The position numbers and the translations under genes were made by a program. A DNA stretch of 48,254 bases. Source: Purshia tridentata (taxonomy: Eukaryota; Streptophyta; Magnoliopsida; Rosales; Rosaceae). This document shows positions 22,073-35,518 of this stretch, piece by piece. Within the stretch, counting starts at the first letter, position 1. Every line of letters begins with the position of its first letter. The notes beneath the pieces are model-generated. The model was not told where the DNA came from, ran no database searches, and saw nothing but the letters and a program-made list of their open reading frames with translations. The stretch spans positions 1 through 48,254 of the forward strand of contig QANT01005305.1 of NCBI GenBank assembly GCA_003254885.1, in the 5' to 3' direction.

Positions 22073-25000
22073 TCAAGTTTTGGAACGGGTTCTTTCAGCA
22101 TTTCGTCTTGCACAGCATCCCACAAAATATATCATAGACTGACATTACAACAAAAGGAAACATTAATGTCAAGACATCAAGCATTATATGAGAATATAAA
22201 TATAGTAAATCTTTCTTCATTAATTATCTCCAGCTATTTTGCATGTTTCGTAGCAAAAGTCCACTCTTGTTTACATAGAGTTTTAGAAGTCAGTTTTAAA
22301 ATTTTATCATTTCTATGTAGCTCAGGTTTCATTATTAATTGAAAAGAATTGTACGATAATGATCGAGCAGATAAGAGAGAATGCCTCACCAAAACAACAA
22401 ATAGAGCAACATTAAAGATTGCAACCACTCTCCACTCAGTTTTCATGTATTGTGCAACTCCAGCCCTTGAAAATGATTTGATGAAAAATTGAAAAGTAAA
22501 TGGCAGTGAGAAAGGTAATACAGACGAAAACAGAAAAAAATATAAGAAACCAAAAAAAAGTTATATGAGACAAGAGATGATCTTTACTTGCAGGAATCAC
22601 AATTATAGCACTTGATGTCCCGGGCATTTTTGTAAAGTTTGCAGTCCTTGTTCGAACTAATTGGATGGAAGCTCAAGTCATAGTATGAGGCATTAACAGC
22701 AGGATAACCGCATCTATGAATAAAGTTGAATCCCAGCAATTGGTAATATCAGTAACATGGAGTTTCACTAGTCTGAATTATCTTCTGAAATAAACTGCAT
22801 ATAAACTAATTAAACTGCCATGAACGAAACGTAAAATGATGAGGAGAAAAAGGAAAAAGTGCACTATTCCCACATTGTGGGGATTTACTTTCTTCCCCCT
22901 AACCGATGCAATAAGCATATAATATCAACACAAATACGTAGAGAAGCAGGAGGTTAATGCTGACACGACTGAATAGAATATGTATACATATATTACATAT
23001 TCTCTGATAAGGTCTTTAAATTAAGGGTTTGTTTCTCAACAGAAATAGATACCAAAAATCATGAGGATGAGGGGAAAGAACTTACCAAAGAACAAAAGAA
23101 ACAAAAAGAGAAAAAACAAAAAGTATAGCACCTACTCAGATGGTGGTCGACAGCAACCAGCCTCAATAGGGGTCAGCTTTGCCAATTTGTATTGCTTGAG
23201 AGTCTGCAACCAACAAGTGAAATGTCTTAGCTCTTTAGTCCATGGAAAAAAAAAAAAAAATTATAACTTAATGTCATGGCTCATGGGTGATAAATGAGCA
23301 ATTTAAAGTTTAAACAAGTTCAGAAGTGGACCTTATACTCTTTTGATAGGTTATTGCAGTCATCAGATTTCACTAGACAACTCTTTAAATGCTTCCAGTT
23401 ACGGGTATTGTTCAACTAAAACAAGAACAAGAATAACTAATATCAATAAACTCATACCAAAGTTGGCACTCCATATCAATATTTTACGCTGCTAGTAGCA
23501 AAAGAAACTCACTTCTTTTAGAAACCATGAACTGTAATCCTGAAGTTGATACTCCTTGTACCTGACCAGACAAGAAGATATTAATTGCACCCATATCATA
23601 CCAATCCTAGCTGACCCATGCATAACATAATCAAAATAAGAAATAAGGATGAAGAAATGATTCTTCTGTTACTCATAAAAAGTGGTGAGAAGCACATTCT
23701 TTTGACAAAAGAAATTTGAAACTTGTTGCTTTTTCTCTTACGATAGTTAGAAGCTGCAAAACGTTTACATCCTCTTTCTTTTCTATTTCACTTTTCATAG
23801 TATTCCTAAGATAGTACTTTCAGGAGTAGATACTACAAATCAGCATTATACCCACCAAAAAATAAAGATTAGGTATCACAAGAATGATGCTCCAAGATAA
23901 AATGCATGCATGAAGCATGAATACTTACCTCAAGCCAGCCACGCTATGACCAGAACCATTATTTGTGATAATGAACCTACAAGTAAAAGCAGAAAATTAT
24001 GTAACATCCAACTCATAAGCACTAGTAAAAGTGAGCACTCTTGGCAATATTCATAAACAGGCACAATGAAAATTAAACTGTTGAGAAGCAGATATTGAAT
24101 TGGTGTAAGCCAGCCGATCAAAACTAAAAATTTTAATTAAGGCATTTCTACCTCACAACATTACATGTAGGGATATTGAGAAAATATTATGAATATTTAG
24201 AAAAGATCAAATATCAACAGTATCTTTACAGACAAATTCCTGAGAGCTGCATACTGACACAACATGTAATTGAACCTCAGCTTGGAATCTCGGATGATGA
24301 AGTACTTTCTAGCTTAAAGACTACATAGCATGGGGCTGATCTTTACTAAAAAATTAGCTCCAAATGCTTTCTATAACATGAACAAATACTAAAGTGATAT
24401 CATTCTACCTCCACTAACAACAGTGGGTATATATCTCAATAAATACTGGTCATTAATTATTCACCAAGACAAAAGAAGAATCCACCAACAGAAGATACCA
24501 GAGTAACTTAAGATAGCTGTTAAAAATATGGTCAGTTCATAAACTAAACTTCCTTATTCCAGTTCATGAAACCTTCGGAAAATAAAACTACCAAGAATTT
24601 ATCATCATCATTATCATAGCTTTACCATAACCTGCTACTTTTCCTGTTATTTATAACTCTATACCAACTAATTTCATTTTCAAATTCTAGGAGGCAAGCC
24701 AATAATATGTTATGTTCCTAATATCCAATACACTACTTGGTCCAAAACATTCCGCTTCATACAAGGATCATATATGCTAGAATCGTATACTCCTTGAAAA
24801 AGCATATGATTAACGATTTGAAACGGAAGAGATGTAAACAAGAGCTGTGACATAATTTTTTCCAAAATTCACCATAAAAGTATCAAATAGCAGTTAAGCA
24901 TTAGAGACTTCTCCTCTTATTTACATCTTTTAAAGACTTACCCAATCAACCGGTGCAGAAAGTTCAGAAAATAGAGAAATGCAGCATGAAGTATAAATTG

Positions 25001-26017
25001 AATTACATAAAACATTGAGCCTCTGCAAGATGTCTACTTACGCTAATACTGTGAACACCAGGATTCCCACTAATACGAAGCACAAGAGAATCAGATACTG
25101 CACATGAAAAGTCAAGAAACAAACAAGAAGAAGCATAGAAAATACATTTTCAACAACCAATAGATCAAAATTCATTTAGTAAGGATACAATCCACAACAG
25201 TATGAAGCTATTCTTCAGCGCCCCCAAGAACCCGATTATAGATCTAAAAGTCAAAGAACACAAGTATATGTAGATTTCATTAGATTAATTAAAGTAAAAG
25301 ATTAGAAGTGCAAGAATGTGTCAACATTCAGGTGATGGAGAAAGCAAAGCATACACTAAAAATATGATAGCTCCAATGCCTAGAATAGGGACCGTGAGGG
25401 ACTTCCGACAGCCATCGTGATGAGTGCTCATCCATACCCCAAAAACTACGACGGCAATCGCTAGGAGCTGCATAATGAACATATTAAGACAGCATAAGCA
25501 ATTAAGCACACCACAAGCATTAAAAAGAAAATGCCATCAAATTATTTCTTTCTTTATTTATAGCACATATCAACTACAGCTGCTCACTTGGCTAACTAAT
25601 CATCTAAATTCCAACAAGTTTTCTACAAACAATTTTAACGAACCAGCTAAAATTGTATAGAAAACCATCAATCCACTAAATTTGAAAAAAANAAAAAAAA
25701 AAGAACAGAAAAAAAGAAAAGAAAAAAAGAAAAAGAGAATTAGAGAAATAAGCAAATGAAAATCAGGTGAAAGAAAACCCAATAGACATTAACAGAAGAC
25801 CCTCCAGAACAGGCATTGAGCATTATAAGCTAGAAAGCAGCAAACCCATTTGATCATTTAGGAGATAAACTGGGCTTTAACATGAGCAAGCACCAAGAAA
25901 TGGAGTAAAGGAAAAAAGGCAGCTTCTTTTCAGTTTTCACATAAAGAGGGTTGAATAACATACCATTGTGAGAAAGTTGAGCCATCTGATCACAAAGGTG
26001 CTTGTTCCCACACCCAT
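22073..26017 (-). CDS. TET10: Tetraspanin, TET10 type
   Basis: Eleven exons join in frame to 264 residues: 26017-25964, 25467-25355, 25243-25189, 25097-25042, 23976-23929, 23561-23513, 23415-23332, 23203-23136, 22713-22588, 22465-22390, 22138-22073. Start MGVGTSTFVIRWLNF; four membrane segments near 15-31, 44-64, 68-92 and 228-248. The large extracellular loop carries the plant-specific GCCRPP (169-174), then CGYPAVNASYYD and a cysteine pair CYNCDSC. The C-terminus after segment four is GCCARRN and short. Tetraspanins organise membrane microdomains and secretory vesicles. Most plant tetraspanin genes have a single intron; as I recall TET10 is the many-intron exception, which agrees with this structure and with its position next to an RH48-type helicase. 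Possible oddity: the last exon stops early while the +1 frame stays open beyond it. Confidence 0.93.
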
Positions 26018-27049
26018 TTCTCTGTTCCCCACTTGTTTATCTATCTCTTTGAGCTTGGAGACAAGAAGAAGGAACAACAGAGAGAGAAATGTCAGAGTTT
26101 CAGGGGCTTGAAAAATGAAGAAGATTCATTAATTTAGATAAATTTGAAAAGGAGGAGTTGCTTCTGTGCTGCAGCAAGTGGCACTTGCACTTCAAGTCTT
26201 CAAATAATTAAAGAGGAGGAGAAGGGCAAATACAAGAACAGGGCCACTAAGGGCCCTTGTGTTGTATGGATGGGGATAATGTTGAATGGAGGGGGTATTT
26301 TCGTCCATGGAAAAACATGCACATGGTTCATGATGACCCCCATAGATTTAAGCAGGGGCAGACACACACGACACGACACGAGGATAACGGCAAGAACCCA
26401 CTAATTTAGGGTCTCTGAATTCTGAACCTTCAAGTCAAAGTACAGACTTTGACGGTTGTCCAACTAGTTCACTTCACCAGATGGGCATCACCGCATGGGT
26501 GTGGTGTGCGTATCTATGTCATTAAATCTTCAGATTATGTCAAAAAATGAGTGTCAAACTGTCAATATCTAATTATCGAATTTTATTTTAATAATCATTC
26601 CTTTTATAGTTTTATGTTAAATTAAGTAAATATTAAATCTCATTCCTTCTTAAATTGCGTTTAATATTAGCCGAAATCGAATAAACCATACAATAATGTT
26701 ATCAATTTCTCATATTTGACCGGTAAATAAATGAGTCAAAATTGACCCAAAGAAAATACCAGTGAAACACTGCCTGGGATGGCAATACTCCACAATTTCG
26801 ACTCTCCTCTCTCCCTCGATAAAAATGAAAAACTAGAAAGTTGATTTCTTTAATAATCCTAAATAAAATAAATACTAGTTTTATTGCTGTGTACAGCTTG
26901 GAGCATTTACAGAACCCTGTCTCTACAAAATGAACAAAACAATTTTGATCCTCCCCACCACCGAAAATAATTTCCTTTTCTACCTTTACAAAATTTCAAA
27001 AGATGCCTAACGAAACTGCATTCTTACAAAACCAGATGACGAGAGAGAA
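26018..27049. other. Intergenic: tetraspanin promoter and 3' flank of the S1 gene
   Basis: Left part is the 5' UTR and promoter of the minus-strand tetraspanin (purine-rich leader near 26040-26110). The middle has no recognised gene. The right part should contain the 3' UTR of the S1-domain gene. Open frames here look accidental. Confidence 0.5.
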
Positions 27050-30000
27050 CTACCCTACTCTGCTGGTACATGTTAGAATCACAGATTTCATCTCTTCTTT
27101 GGCCAGTGATGTTTGAACTATTACCTGCCAAAAGAAATGTAATCAATTATTGATTCTTTACTATAACCAGTGAAGTGTCTGATTTTCAGAAGTGCTTTTA
27201 ATGTCTTAAAAGCAAGATGATTTGGTTTGGTTAACTTTTTTTTTTTTTTTAAAATAAANTTTTTTTTTGAAAATAAAAGTTTCATTAAAAATGGAAAAAA
27301 GAAAGTAGTTGAGGGTAAACTGCTATAGCTTTAATAAACAAATCTTTTGCTTTTTCTTTCTTTACCCCAACTTCATTTGACATTGTTTTCAGATAAGTGA
27401 ACTATTTCGTCTGGGTTTTGATCAAGAGGAACCAAACATGATCATGCATTAGAAATTTAGAACAACAATAATGCATGACATCCTTGGAATTATTCTTGAA
27501 TGGAAGTAGGAATGCCATTTGATCAAAGCATAAAAGGCAGACTTCAGGAAGATATACATTTAAATTGAGTTCAGTAAAAACGTTGACCATTAATCTATGA
27601 ATTTGTCAAAAGCTTGAGATTATTAAATTGGCAACATCGGAGTATTGTGATCTAGTTCTGTTGGATGGTCACTGAAACTAGGAAAATCTAAATAACCATC
27701 CTTATCGCCTCCCTATTGTCTCTATGAAACAACCGGAAGACGTCCTATTATGTTCTTGGCTAGGGGTTACCGAAAAATTAAAATTTATTTTTCTACTTTA
27801 TTAGAAATATATTTTAAGTTACCTCCTGTACTTTATTTTCAGATCGTGCAAGTAACTTGTATTGATTCTCAAACATGGATGCCATATAAACCTGCATTGA
27901 TAAGATAGGTTGGAAGCAGATATTAGACACCTTGTTAAGTACCAATATGTGCAATCTGTTAAACAAACTCATCAACCATGCAGTATCCACATTTTACATT
28001 ACAGTCTTTTAAACGAGCAACTTAATCCACCTTTAGCAAATATGAATGAAAATTTATAATACTATCCACCTTTTTATTGACTTTACATGTTTTATCCACT
28101 GAACTGAATCCAATAAACTGATATCTTCATACCTGAAATGTTGGAGCTAATCCCGGACTCAAGAAAAAACGACCTTTTGTTACAGACTGGATTCCTTCAG
28201 TATGTTGCAGCTCTTTGATAAGAGACTCTACATCATCCCACTATCAAAATTTTGGAATCAGATAATATGGATAAGCAATGTAACATCATGTACAGAGTGG
28301 TTCAATTAGTTACCATAAAGTTTACATATGAATCATAGAGCCTAATGTCATTTATATCAATCCATCAAAGAGATAAGCATATGGCTAGTGAAATTAGATT
28401 GATGATCATTACTTTGACAAAGTAGAAATGCAAATTAGATTGGCAGCAATCAATGATATTCTGTAACAAATCTTGTGGCGGCAAGTACTGATGCAGGTAT
28501 ACAAAGAGGCAAACAAATATATAAACATTTTCTAGATGTTGGCGTGCTAATTTTCTTTTCTTGTCCAAGCATGATTTTAAACAAAATACATTCTTGCGGA
28601 TTTCAATGCTTTCAACTATAAAATTCCCAAAAGCCTCCCACTTTATCAGCATTAAATCCTCTTCGCTCACTGTTTTATTTGTTGTATATTCTTTCTATTA
28701 TTCCTAATTAAAGATGATTTTATATATATGTCACAAGTATGATCTATGCAGTGCACAACCATTATAACATAAGAAGACTTAACAGTTCCCACTCAACATG
28801 TGAAAAAAATAACCTCAGTATCTGCTTGTGCCGCTTCTAATCTCCCATCCAGGGTATCACGATTGCCAACCACTGACTCCAATGCCTCCATCAATGGATC
28901 TGGCTGCCACAAATAGGAATGTCTCTTTCTTTGTAATTGCATAGCTCAACCTAATAGCAATTTCTATATAGGAAAGCCATTAAATATACATTACCATAAT
29001 CTCCTTTAACGATAGATGGATGCGTTCAAGTGCAAAATCCAGTTGGTAAACTTTTGCCTCCACGATCTGAGACCACAAAGAGTTTCTTTATATGTATAAC
29101 AAGATGCCAAAAAAAAAAGTAGCCCAGAGAGATAGAAAGGACATAAAGTAAGCCATCAGGTTCAACCAAGAGAAATGCACTATGTAAGAAAAAGGACAGC
29201 TTTTACCCAACCAAAAAGAGTTTCTTTATATGTATAACAAGATGCAGAAAAAAAAAAAATAGCCCAGAGAGATAGAAAGGACATAAAGTAAGCCATCAGG
29301 TTCAACCAAAAGAAATGCCCTATGTAAGAAAAAGGACAGCTTTTACCCAACCAAGATATAATAATGTTCAAAATGGCTTGATCCTAGACCAAAATACCTG
29401 ACCAACTTTAAAGTATGAAGAAGGATCAAGAGTGGCATCCCAAGATATTTCTGTCTGATGGATCAATGCAGGCACTCCTTCAACCTACACCAATTAGGTT
29501 CAATTTTGATTAGAAAAATAACTGTCAGAAAAATTAGGTCTCCCAATCTTGAATCCATGTTCAGGACTCCTAAAGTAATGAAAATATACCAATTTGCATG
29601 CAATTTAAGCAAAGATAGTATTAGTACCCAAGGCCATCCATCAACAAATTGTTTTCAGTTACTTAATATAGAGAAAAATCCTCATCATGAAACCAAACTG
29701 TGATATCAGAAAACTAAAGTAAAACTAGTTTTTCACTTCCAAAGAAAATGAGCTGCAAACCTTTCATTTACCTCAACAAAAATACCAAAATAAGTAATTT
29801 TCTTGATGCAGCATTTGACGACATCCCCAACTTGTAGTTTTGCCTGCCATAAGAGAAGACTAAGTACTTCTTAAATGCACACTAAGCTTTTAAAAGGACA
29901 TGGCATTTAGAAACTTAATATATTAGGGATAATATTACCTTTTGGTTATTTGAGAACCACCTATGTAAAGTATATTTTCTAGAGCGGCTAATAGATACAT

Positions 30001-32532
30001 TTGGATTAAATAACATCCAAGTTTTGGGAATCAGTGGTATGGATTCCCATATAAGAATTGTAATATATATACAACCAATCATTTTAATTGAACTCCAACA
30101 ACCAAATCCCTTTTCAAGTTCCAACCAGAAAGGTAAACCCTTTAGCATATCCTTACATACTCAAAAATATACTATAAAAAAAATTGTGTGTTTTCCCACC
30201 ACCCTTCACAAGAAAAAACATGCAGCGCAGGAATGAAAATATTGAGCACAAGAAAACCTGAATCTAGAAAATGGAAATAGTTACCAAAAAGTGAAATTTA
30301 AAGAATAGTTAAAAATCAAAAGAAGAGCAAACATATCCCAGATTCATCACAACTTGATGTAGTTTCTCACCATGAGACTTCTCTTTCTCTCAACTGATTC
30401 TTCTTTCTCTTTTGGCTTCACTGAAAATACAAGCTTACCAGATTTTTTGTTGGCCAACACCACATTTACTTTGATTTTCTGCAAAATTAAGTTTCTCAAT
30501 GCTCATCAAAAGTAACCGAAAAAAAAATGATGACAATAAAGTTTCTAATTCAACAGTAAATTTTCGAAAATCATATCACTTTCTTCTGACCTGGCCAACA
30601 AATGATGACAAAAATTTGATTTTCTCTTGGTCATAAATCCTAAGAAGATCTTCCAATTTCATATCTGGTGAAACTTCTCCCTCATTTTTTATAACCATAG
30701 CAGGATCTTCTAGGCTTGGATTTAGAAAAGCATTCTTGTCCGCAGCACCATAACTTCCAATAATACCTAAATTTCGCCTGTACAACGATGGGTCTAAGCC
30801 CTTCCGTCTCAACCATGACTCAAAAGCTAAAAACTTCCACTTGGAAGCAAGATTACGGTATGGAAGAAATCCTATTAAAGAGTGAAAAGATACCTGTAAT
30901 AAAGGTAAAATCAACTCCAGATAGGTAAGATGGAAAAATCATTTACAAGTAGTATATCCTCAAGCCTTTGAAGGGCTGTCTAAAGCGTACTTACAACAAA
31001 GCCTCTGGTGCTAGCACTTATCAGTTCTACTTCTCCCCTATCTCCTGTTTTAACTAGATCCTCAGCCCTTATCCAATCAGCATCTTCACGTCCCTACAAA
31101 TTTAGAGAGTACAATGCCTTTGTAACATAAGAGAATTCAAATTAAAGAAATAACTAAGTCAAATGCAAGTTTTACACTGACCCCCATGAGTGATGTAGAA
31201 AGGAGATTCTCAGACTCAACAAGATCACCTTCTGCTTTTTCAGATGCTTCTTTTGCAGGTTGGTCAAATCTATAAGAAACAACCTGTTAATTGGACCAAA
31301 TAGCAACTTAATGGTGGAGACAAACAAATTTCAAGACTGCCTCCATTCTGCTTACCTTTTTGGTTTTCCTTGTAGTGCAGTGTCTATAGATAAGTCAACA
31401 TCAGACACAGGTACATTTGTATCGGACAGTTCACTCACAGCAGTTACCTCCTCACTGGAGCCCATAGTGCTCTGCTCATGTGGCTGTATTCCTTAAAATT
31501 TCAAGCACAATATTAATTTGACAATCCTAGCTGAATGAATTCTATAATGAACACAGAGTCGTACCTAGAAGGGTGGCATCCTCTTGACTGGGAATACTGG
31601 TAAGTAAGCCATCCTCGGATTCTCCAAGACTGTTTTTTCTTGCATTTCTAGTTGAAGAAAATTCAGACAAATCCTTGAAATCTTCATTGCTATCAATTAC
31701 ACTAGATTCTTCATTCTCAAATTGCTCATTATTATTTTCAATTTTTGTTTCAACACCCATTGCTTTGGGCTTTTCTAATAGAGTGAAACGACTAACGTTT
31801 TCATTTTGTTCTTCTCTCCACATGTCCAATTCTGCCTCACCAATGACATTCCCATCTACATCACTAGAGTGCACTTGTTTATTTTCACTGCTTTCATTAA
31901 CATTCACCGGGGCAGGCTTTCTCAACAATGTCATATCACTAAACTTCTCCTTGGCTTGCTCATTCCTCATCTTCAATGACAAATTCGGTTTAATTCTCAA
32001 CCTCGACGGCATATCCCCAAGATCATCCTCATTAAACATACTTGGCTTTCTCAAAATAACATTAGGAACACTTCCTTTATTACCTTCCACGGCCTTGGCA
32101 ACTGGGCGTCTTGGTTTCTCAACCTCCGACCCTCTTGGCTTATCATCAACCTCAAATTTGACTCCTTTCTTTGGCACCGGCCGAGCCAAATTCAAACCAT
32201 CCAAGGGACTGGATGACTGAACTTTCTTGGGCTTATCAAAAGGTAAACCATCCGAGGAACTGGATGACTGAACTTCCTTGGACCCATCAAAAGGTACCTC
32301 CTTTATTTCAACTAATTTACCCTTGTTCTTGTAAAAGCTTTTCTCAATTTCCATATAACTAGCTTCTGGGTTTGCTTTTCTACCCATAATCTACAATGCA
32401 AAACAATATCCTCTAAAGCTAAATACTCATATAGCATGTCATAAGCAAATTTATAGTAAACAGCTGCTATCCACATACACAGATATACATACATATATAT
32501 ATATAGAGAGAGAAAGAGAGAGAGAGTGAGAT

Positions 32533-32570
<38 letters not shown>

Positions 32571-32807
32571 GTAGACCTTGGCTATGGTAAGTTTGGGGTC
32601 CTCGCCGAGCAAGCGACCGAACTTGAGCTCCATTTGGTCCAAGGGGTCGAGCTTAGGCTCTTCTTTAGAATTGAAAACAATGAACTTAGTTTTCTTCCGA
32701 GGAAAACTTGGGGTTGTTATTCTTGTTTTTGTCGTGGATGAAAGTGAAGGAATACGAGTGGTAAAGAAAGGGGTGTTGGTAGTAAGGGTGATAGCGAAAC
32801 CGTCCAT
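27050..32807 (-). CDS. Plastid-type S1 RNA-binding domain protein (SDP/SRRP1, At1g12800-like)
   Basis: Fourteen exons join in frame to 787 residues: 32807-32577, 32390-31565, 31491-31356, 31269-31182, 31093-30995, 30893-30591, 30478-30371, 29843-29772, 29484-29398, 29066-28995, 28903-28814, 28240-28133, 27891-27823, 27124-27050. The first ~45 residues are Ser/Thr-rich and basic, like a chloroplast transit peptide. A long acidic/basic low-complexity region follows (78-425) with repeats of LRKP and KPxAM type. Two S1-like OB folds are visible: one from about 440 (GDRGEVELISASTRGFV), split by an insertion and closing near 590 (KLVFSVKPKE), and a canonical one at ~600-674 (LQVGDVVKCC ... YFGIFVEVEG ... 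HLSLKEIM). The C-terminal ~110 residues are helical. Family members bind plastid RNA and help rRNA processing or editing; this role is inferred from similarity to At1g12800. The ATG at 32807 gives the transit peptide directly. Confidence 0.9.
29080..29355. repeat. 138-bp tandem duplication inside an intron of the S1 gene
   Basis: Units 29080-29217 and 29218-29355 are nearly identical: both start AGTTTCTTTATATGTATAAC, share AGCCCAGAGAGATAGAAAGG, and end in GACAGCTTTTACCCAACCAA. They differ by a few substitutions and in an internal A-run. They lie in the intron between exons 9 and 10, so the protein is unaffected. Confidence 0.9.
32491..32571. repeat. Compound microsatellite TA / GA / GTGAGA
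   Basis: A (TA)n tract passes into (GA)n and then (GTGAGA)n. It lies in intron 1 of the S1 gene, starting only ~6 bases inside the 5' splice site on the minus strand, where it reads as CTCTCAC repeats. Length variation here would change the start of that intron. Confidence 0.95.
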
Positions 32808-33900
32808 TTCTTAGGAGATAAAGGAACAGCTACGCTCATCAGAGAGTGTTAGAGGGCATTCAGATTTCTGAGTTTCAGGCTTTGAGCTCTGAAACAAAGA
32901 GTGTGATTGTGAGTCCCTGTAATTGAGTGAGTGATGACTGATGAAGCTTTGGAAGTTTTGGGAAACAAGTTTTATCCGCCGGAAAACGACCAGAGTTGAT
33001 TTATCCGCGGCCTTTTTTTTATTTGTGCTGGACCTTACAATACCTCATTTATTAATCAACGGTTTTTATTTTTTTTAATTTAAAATTTAATTCAAATTTC
33101 ACGTATCTGATGAAATTAAATTTATAACTTCAAGAAATTATACTGGGAGTGTTTTTTCCTTTTTTTTAAATATATAAATTTTAAGCCTTCGGAGAGATAC
33201 TGAAATACTGTGACTTTTGTAAGCGGATTTACTTTCAAAATTTTTTTTATTTTTAAATATTAAATATTGTTTTACCTATATACCCTTATTATATTTTATT
33301 TTAATGTGGCTTTTTCATCATGTAGCTCGCCTTGCTCAAAAATCTCTCGCAAGCTGTAGACAAAGGCATAGGGTGCATAACTCAAAAAATCATTACATGC
33401 CATTGAAAGTAACACATATCAAGATCTAGATATCTGCATCAATTAAATCAAATTAGTAGCGAAAGAAAAATATAAATTATAATTTGATTAGCTAAGTTCT
33501 TAAATCAAGTGATAATGTGCAGTCCCACGTATCTATACCCAAATTTGGTGATTTCAAATGAAGACCATATTTGCTTACTTATAAATATTGGTGAAGAAAG
33601 TCTCCAACTTGTTATTTAATCCAAATTTTCATTAAATTTAATCCACTTGAAAACTCATAAACAAAACAAAAAATGAATTGAAATTCACATTTGAATATAT
33701 TTCTCCATTTCCATAGGACATGAATGCAAATGCTCTGTTATTAAAAGCAGAGGGTCTCTGTTTTTGTCCAACTTGCATTTGATGATGGAAATGAGAATAA
33801 AATATGACACAGAGTACCAGCAGCACTCAAACTCCAAAAACAAGTGAAAAACAACAACAGCTTAATTCCTCGCTATGATGGGTTGGTGCAGTGCAAGTTT
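32808..33900. other. Intergenic: S1-gene promoter and 3' flank of the LIM gene
   Basis: Very AT-rich. The first ~150 bases are the probable 5' UTR of the S1 gene. No further gene, RNA or clear repeat is recognised. Confidence 0.5.
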
Positions 33901-35518
33901 TCACGATTGCTCCTGTGTCTGGGCTGCGTCTTGTGGGTCCTGTGCAGGTTCGGGTTCGGCTGCGGCTTTTGGTTCTTCTTCTGCTGCTGCTTCATCTGGC
34001 AGCTGATCGGGTTTCTGCTCCGCCCCTGCGGCTGCCGGTGACGATCCACTTCCCTGTTTCTTCAGGGAAGCAGTCTCGGTGAGATGGTTGTAGCTACCCT
34101 TCTCCTTGAACAATTGGGCAAAGTGGTGCTTGCAGTACAGAATTCCATCTAGAGCTGCACAGTTTGAGGGTGACAAGAAGCAACCCCCGTGATTACACCT
34201 AAAGCAATTCTTGTGGTAAAACGCTCCCTCCAGGGTAATCTGTCACCAACATTTCTCACAGTTCAATTTCCACTCTCTCCCAGTACCAACTCTCATGCAA
34301 AATGTCTTTTTCAATATCTTACATATTATATTATTAAACTGTGAATCTGAATCGCGTATAATTTCAAGTAATCAATACTTCGGAATTGGAACATGCCCGA
34401 CTAAACAATTGGAGAGTATATAAAATTAATCTTTCCCAATACCAAATCTCATGTATTGCCATACAATACAAGGATTACATGGTTTCGACTAATCAATGGT
34501 TTAGATTTATAGTTTAGGAACATAACATGTCATACATAGACATTTTGGGTAGAGAATATTACAAGGTATTGTTATATGAAAAAGTGCAGTGTGAGTAACT
34601 TTGCAGCATGTTAATTTTTGCAGACATGCATGTGTTTGATATTGTGAGTCTTCAAGCACAGAAATAAAATAGTGAGAGAGAAATGGGATTCAAACCTTCT
34701 CCAGTGGATACACAGTTTTGGTGCAGACAGCACATTTTTCTTGAGTTCCAGAGAACATGGATGAGAGTTTGCTAGGGGTCCTATTCTGTGCGTATATAAG
34801 AGGAATTAATGCGCATAAATTTTGATTTTTGAACCAACATATTGATAAGAATGATTACCAGAGCCACAAAAAGAAAATTAAGCAGATGATAATGAATTCA
34901 GGGGATAAGATGTGTACCAGTTCAGTTGGTGGCTTTCCAGCTGATCAAACATGATGAAACGAGATATTAATTTTTAGCTCAAAACTGGAAAAACATGAAC
35001 AAAAAAATTTGTATACTAAGAATATTAAGTCCAATGCAAAAAGGGATCTTACATGTCTGAAATTTCTTAGCACCAAAACTTCCAGTCTCCTTGAAGAGTT
35101 GCTCGAAATGAGGCTTGCAGTATAGAACTCCGTCCATGGAGGAGTAGCTGCTCATCTGTAACCACACAAACAGTAACAGTCACACAGCTACCTCAATGTC
35201 TTTGAATTGTAATAGCTTGTGAAGTAAAAGACCAAAATTGACAAAATCAAAACTATAAAAACGAAAATGAAACTTGGCCCAAAAATGAGCTTCAACAGAT
35301 ATCTACATGATGAATGGTTTTAAATTGAGGATTTGAAAAACAAATGAAGAAAATAATATAATGTATGCATGCATGTAACCTACCGACAGTTGTCCATGGC
35401 AGTGACTGCATTTAAAGCAGGACTTGTGATAAGAAACACCATCAGCAGATAACTGGTCGATGAAATGAACAGTCTTATCACAAGCCTTGCATTTTAGTTG
35501 GGTACCACTGAACGACAT
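33901..35518 (-). CDS. PLIM2: Two-LIM-domain protein, PLIM2 type (actin-bundling)
   Basis: Five exons join in frame to 229 residues: 35518-35384, 35155-35053, 34940-34918, 34785-34696, 34239-33901. LIM1 zinc ligands are C10, C13, H31, C34, C37, C40, C58, H61. LIM2 ligands are C105, C108, H126, C129, C132, C137, C153, H156, so all sixteen are present. The linker contains NRTPSKLSSMFSGTQ and the second domain ends HFAQLFKEKGSYNH, as in plant CRP-like LIM proteins. A ~55-residue tail rich in Ala, Glu, Pro and Gln (175-229) is the mark of the pollen-type PLIM2 subgroup; widely expressed WLIM proteins lack an acidic tail. Family proteins bind and bundle actin filaments, PLIM2 forms mainly in pollen. 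Assignment to PLIM2 rests on the tail and on the neighbouring remorin gene; expression is not visible from sequence. Confidence 0.92.

Noticed and set aside
31675..32362. Plus-strand frames opposite exon 2 of the S1 gene
   Set aside because: Antisense shadows of a long coding exon with Ser/Lys-rich low complexity.
33844..34082. Plus-strand frames rich in Cys, Phe and Leu opposite the LIM gene tail
   Set aside because: Antisense reading of the Glu/Ala/Pro-rich PLIM2 tail.
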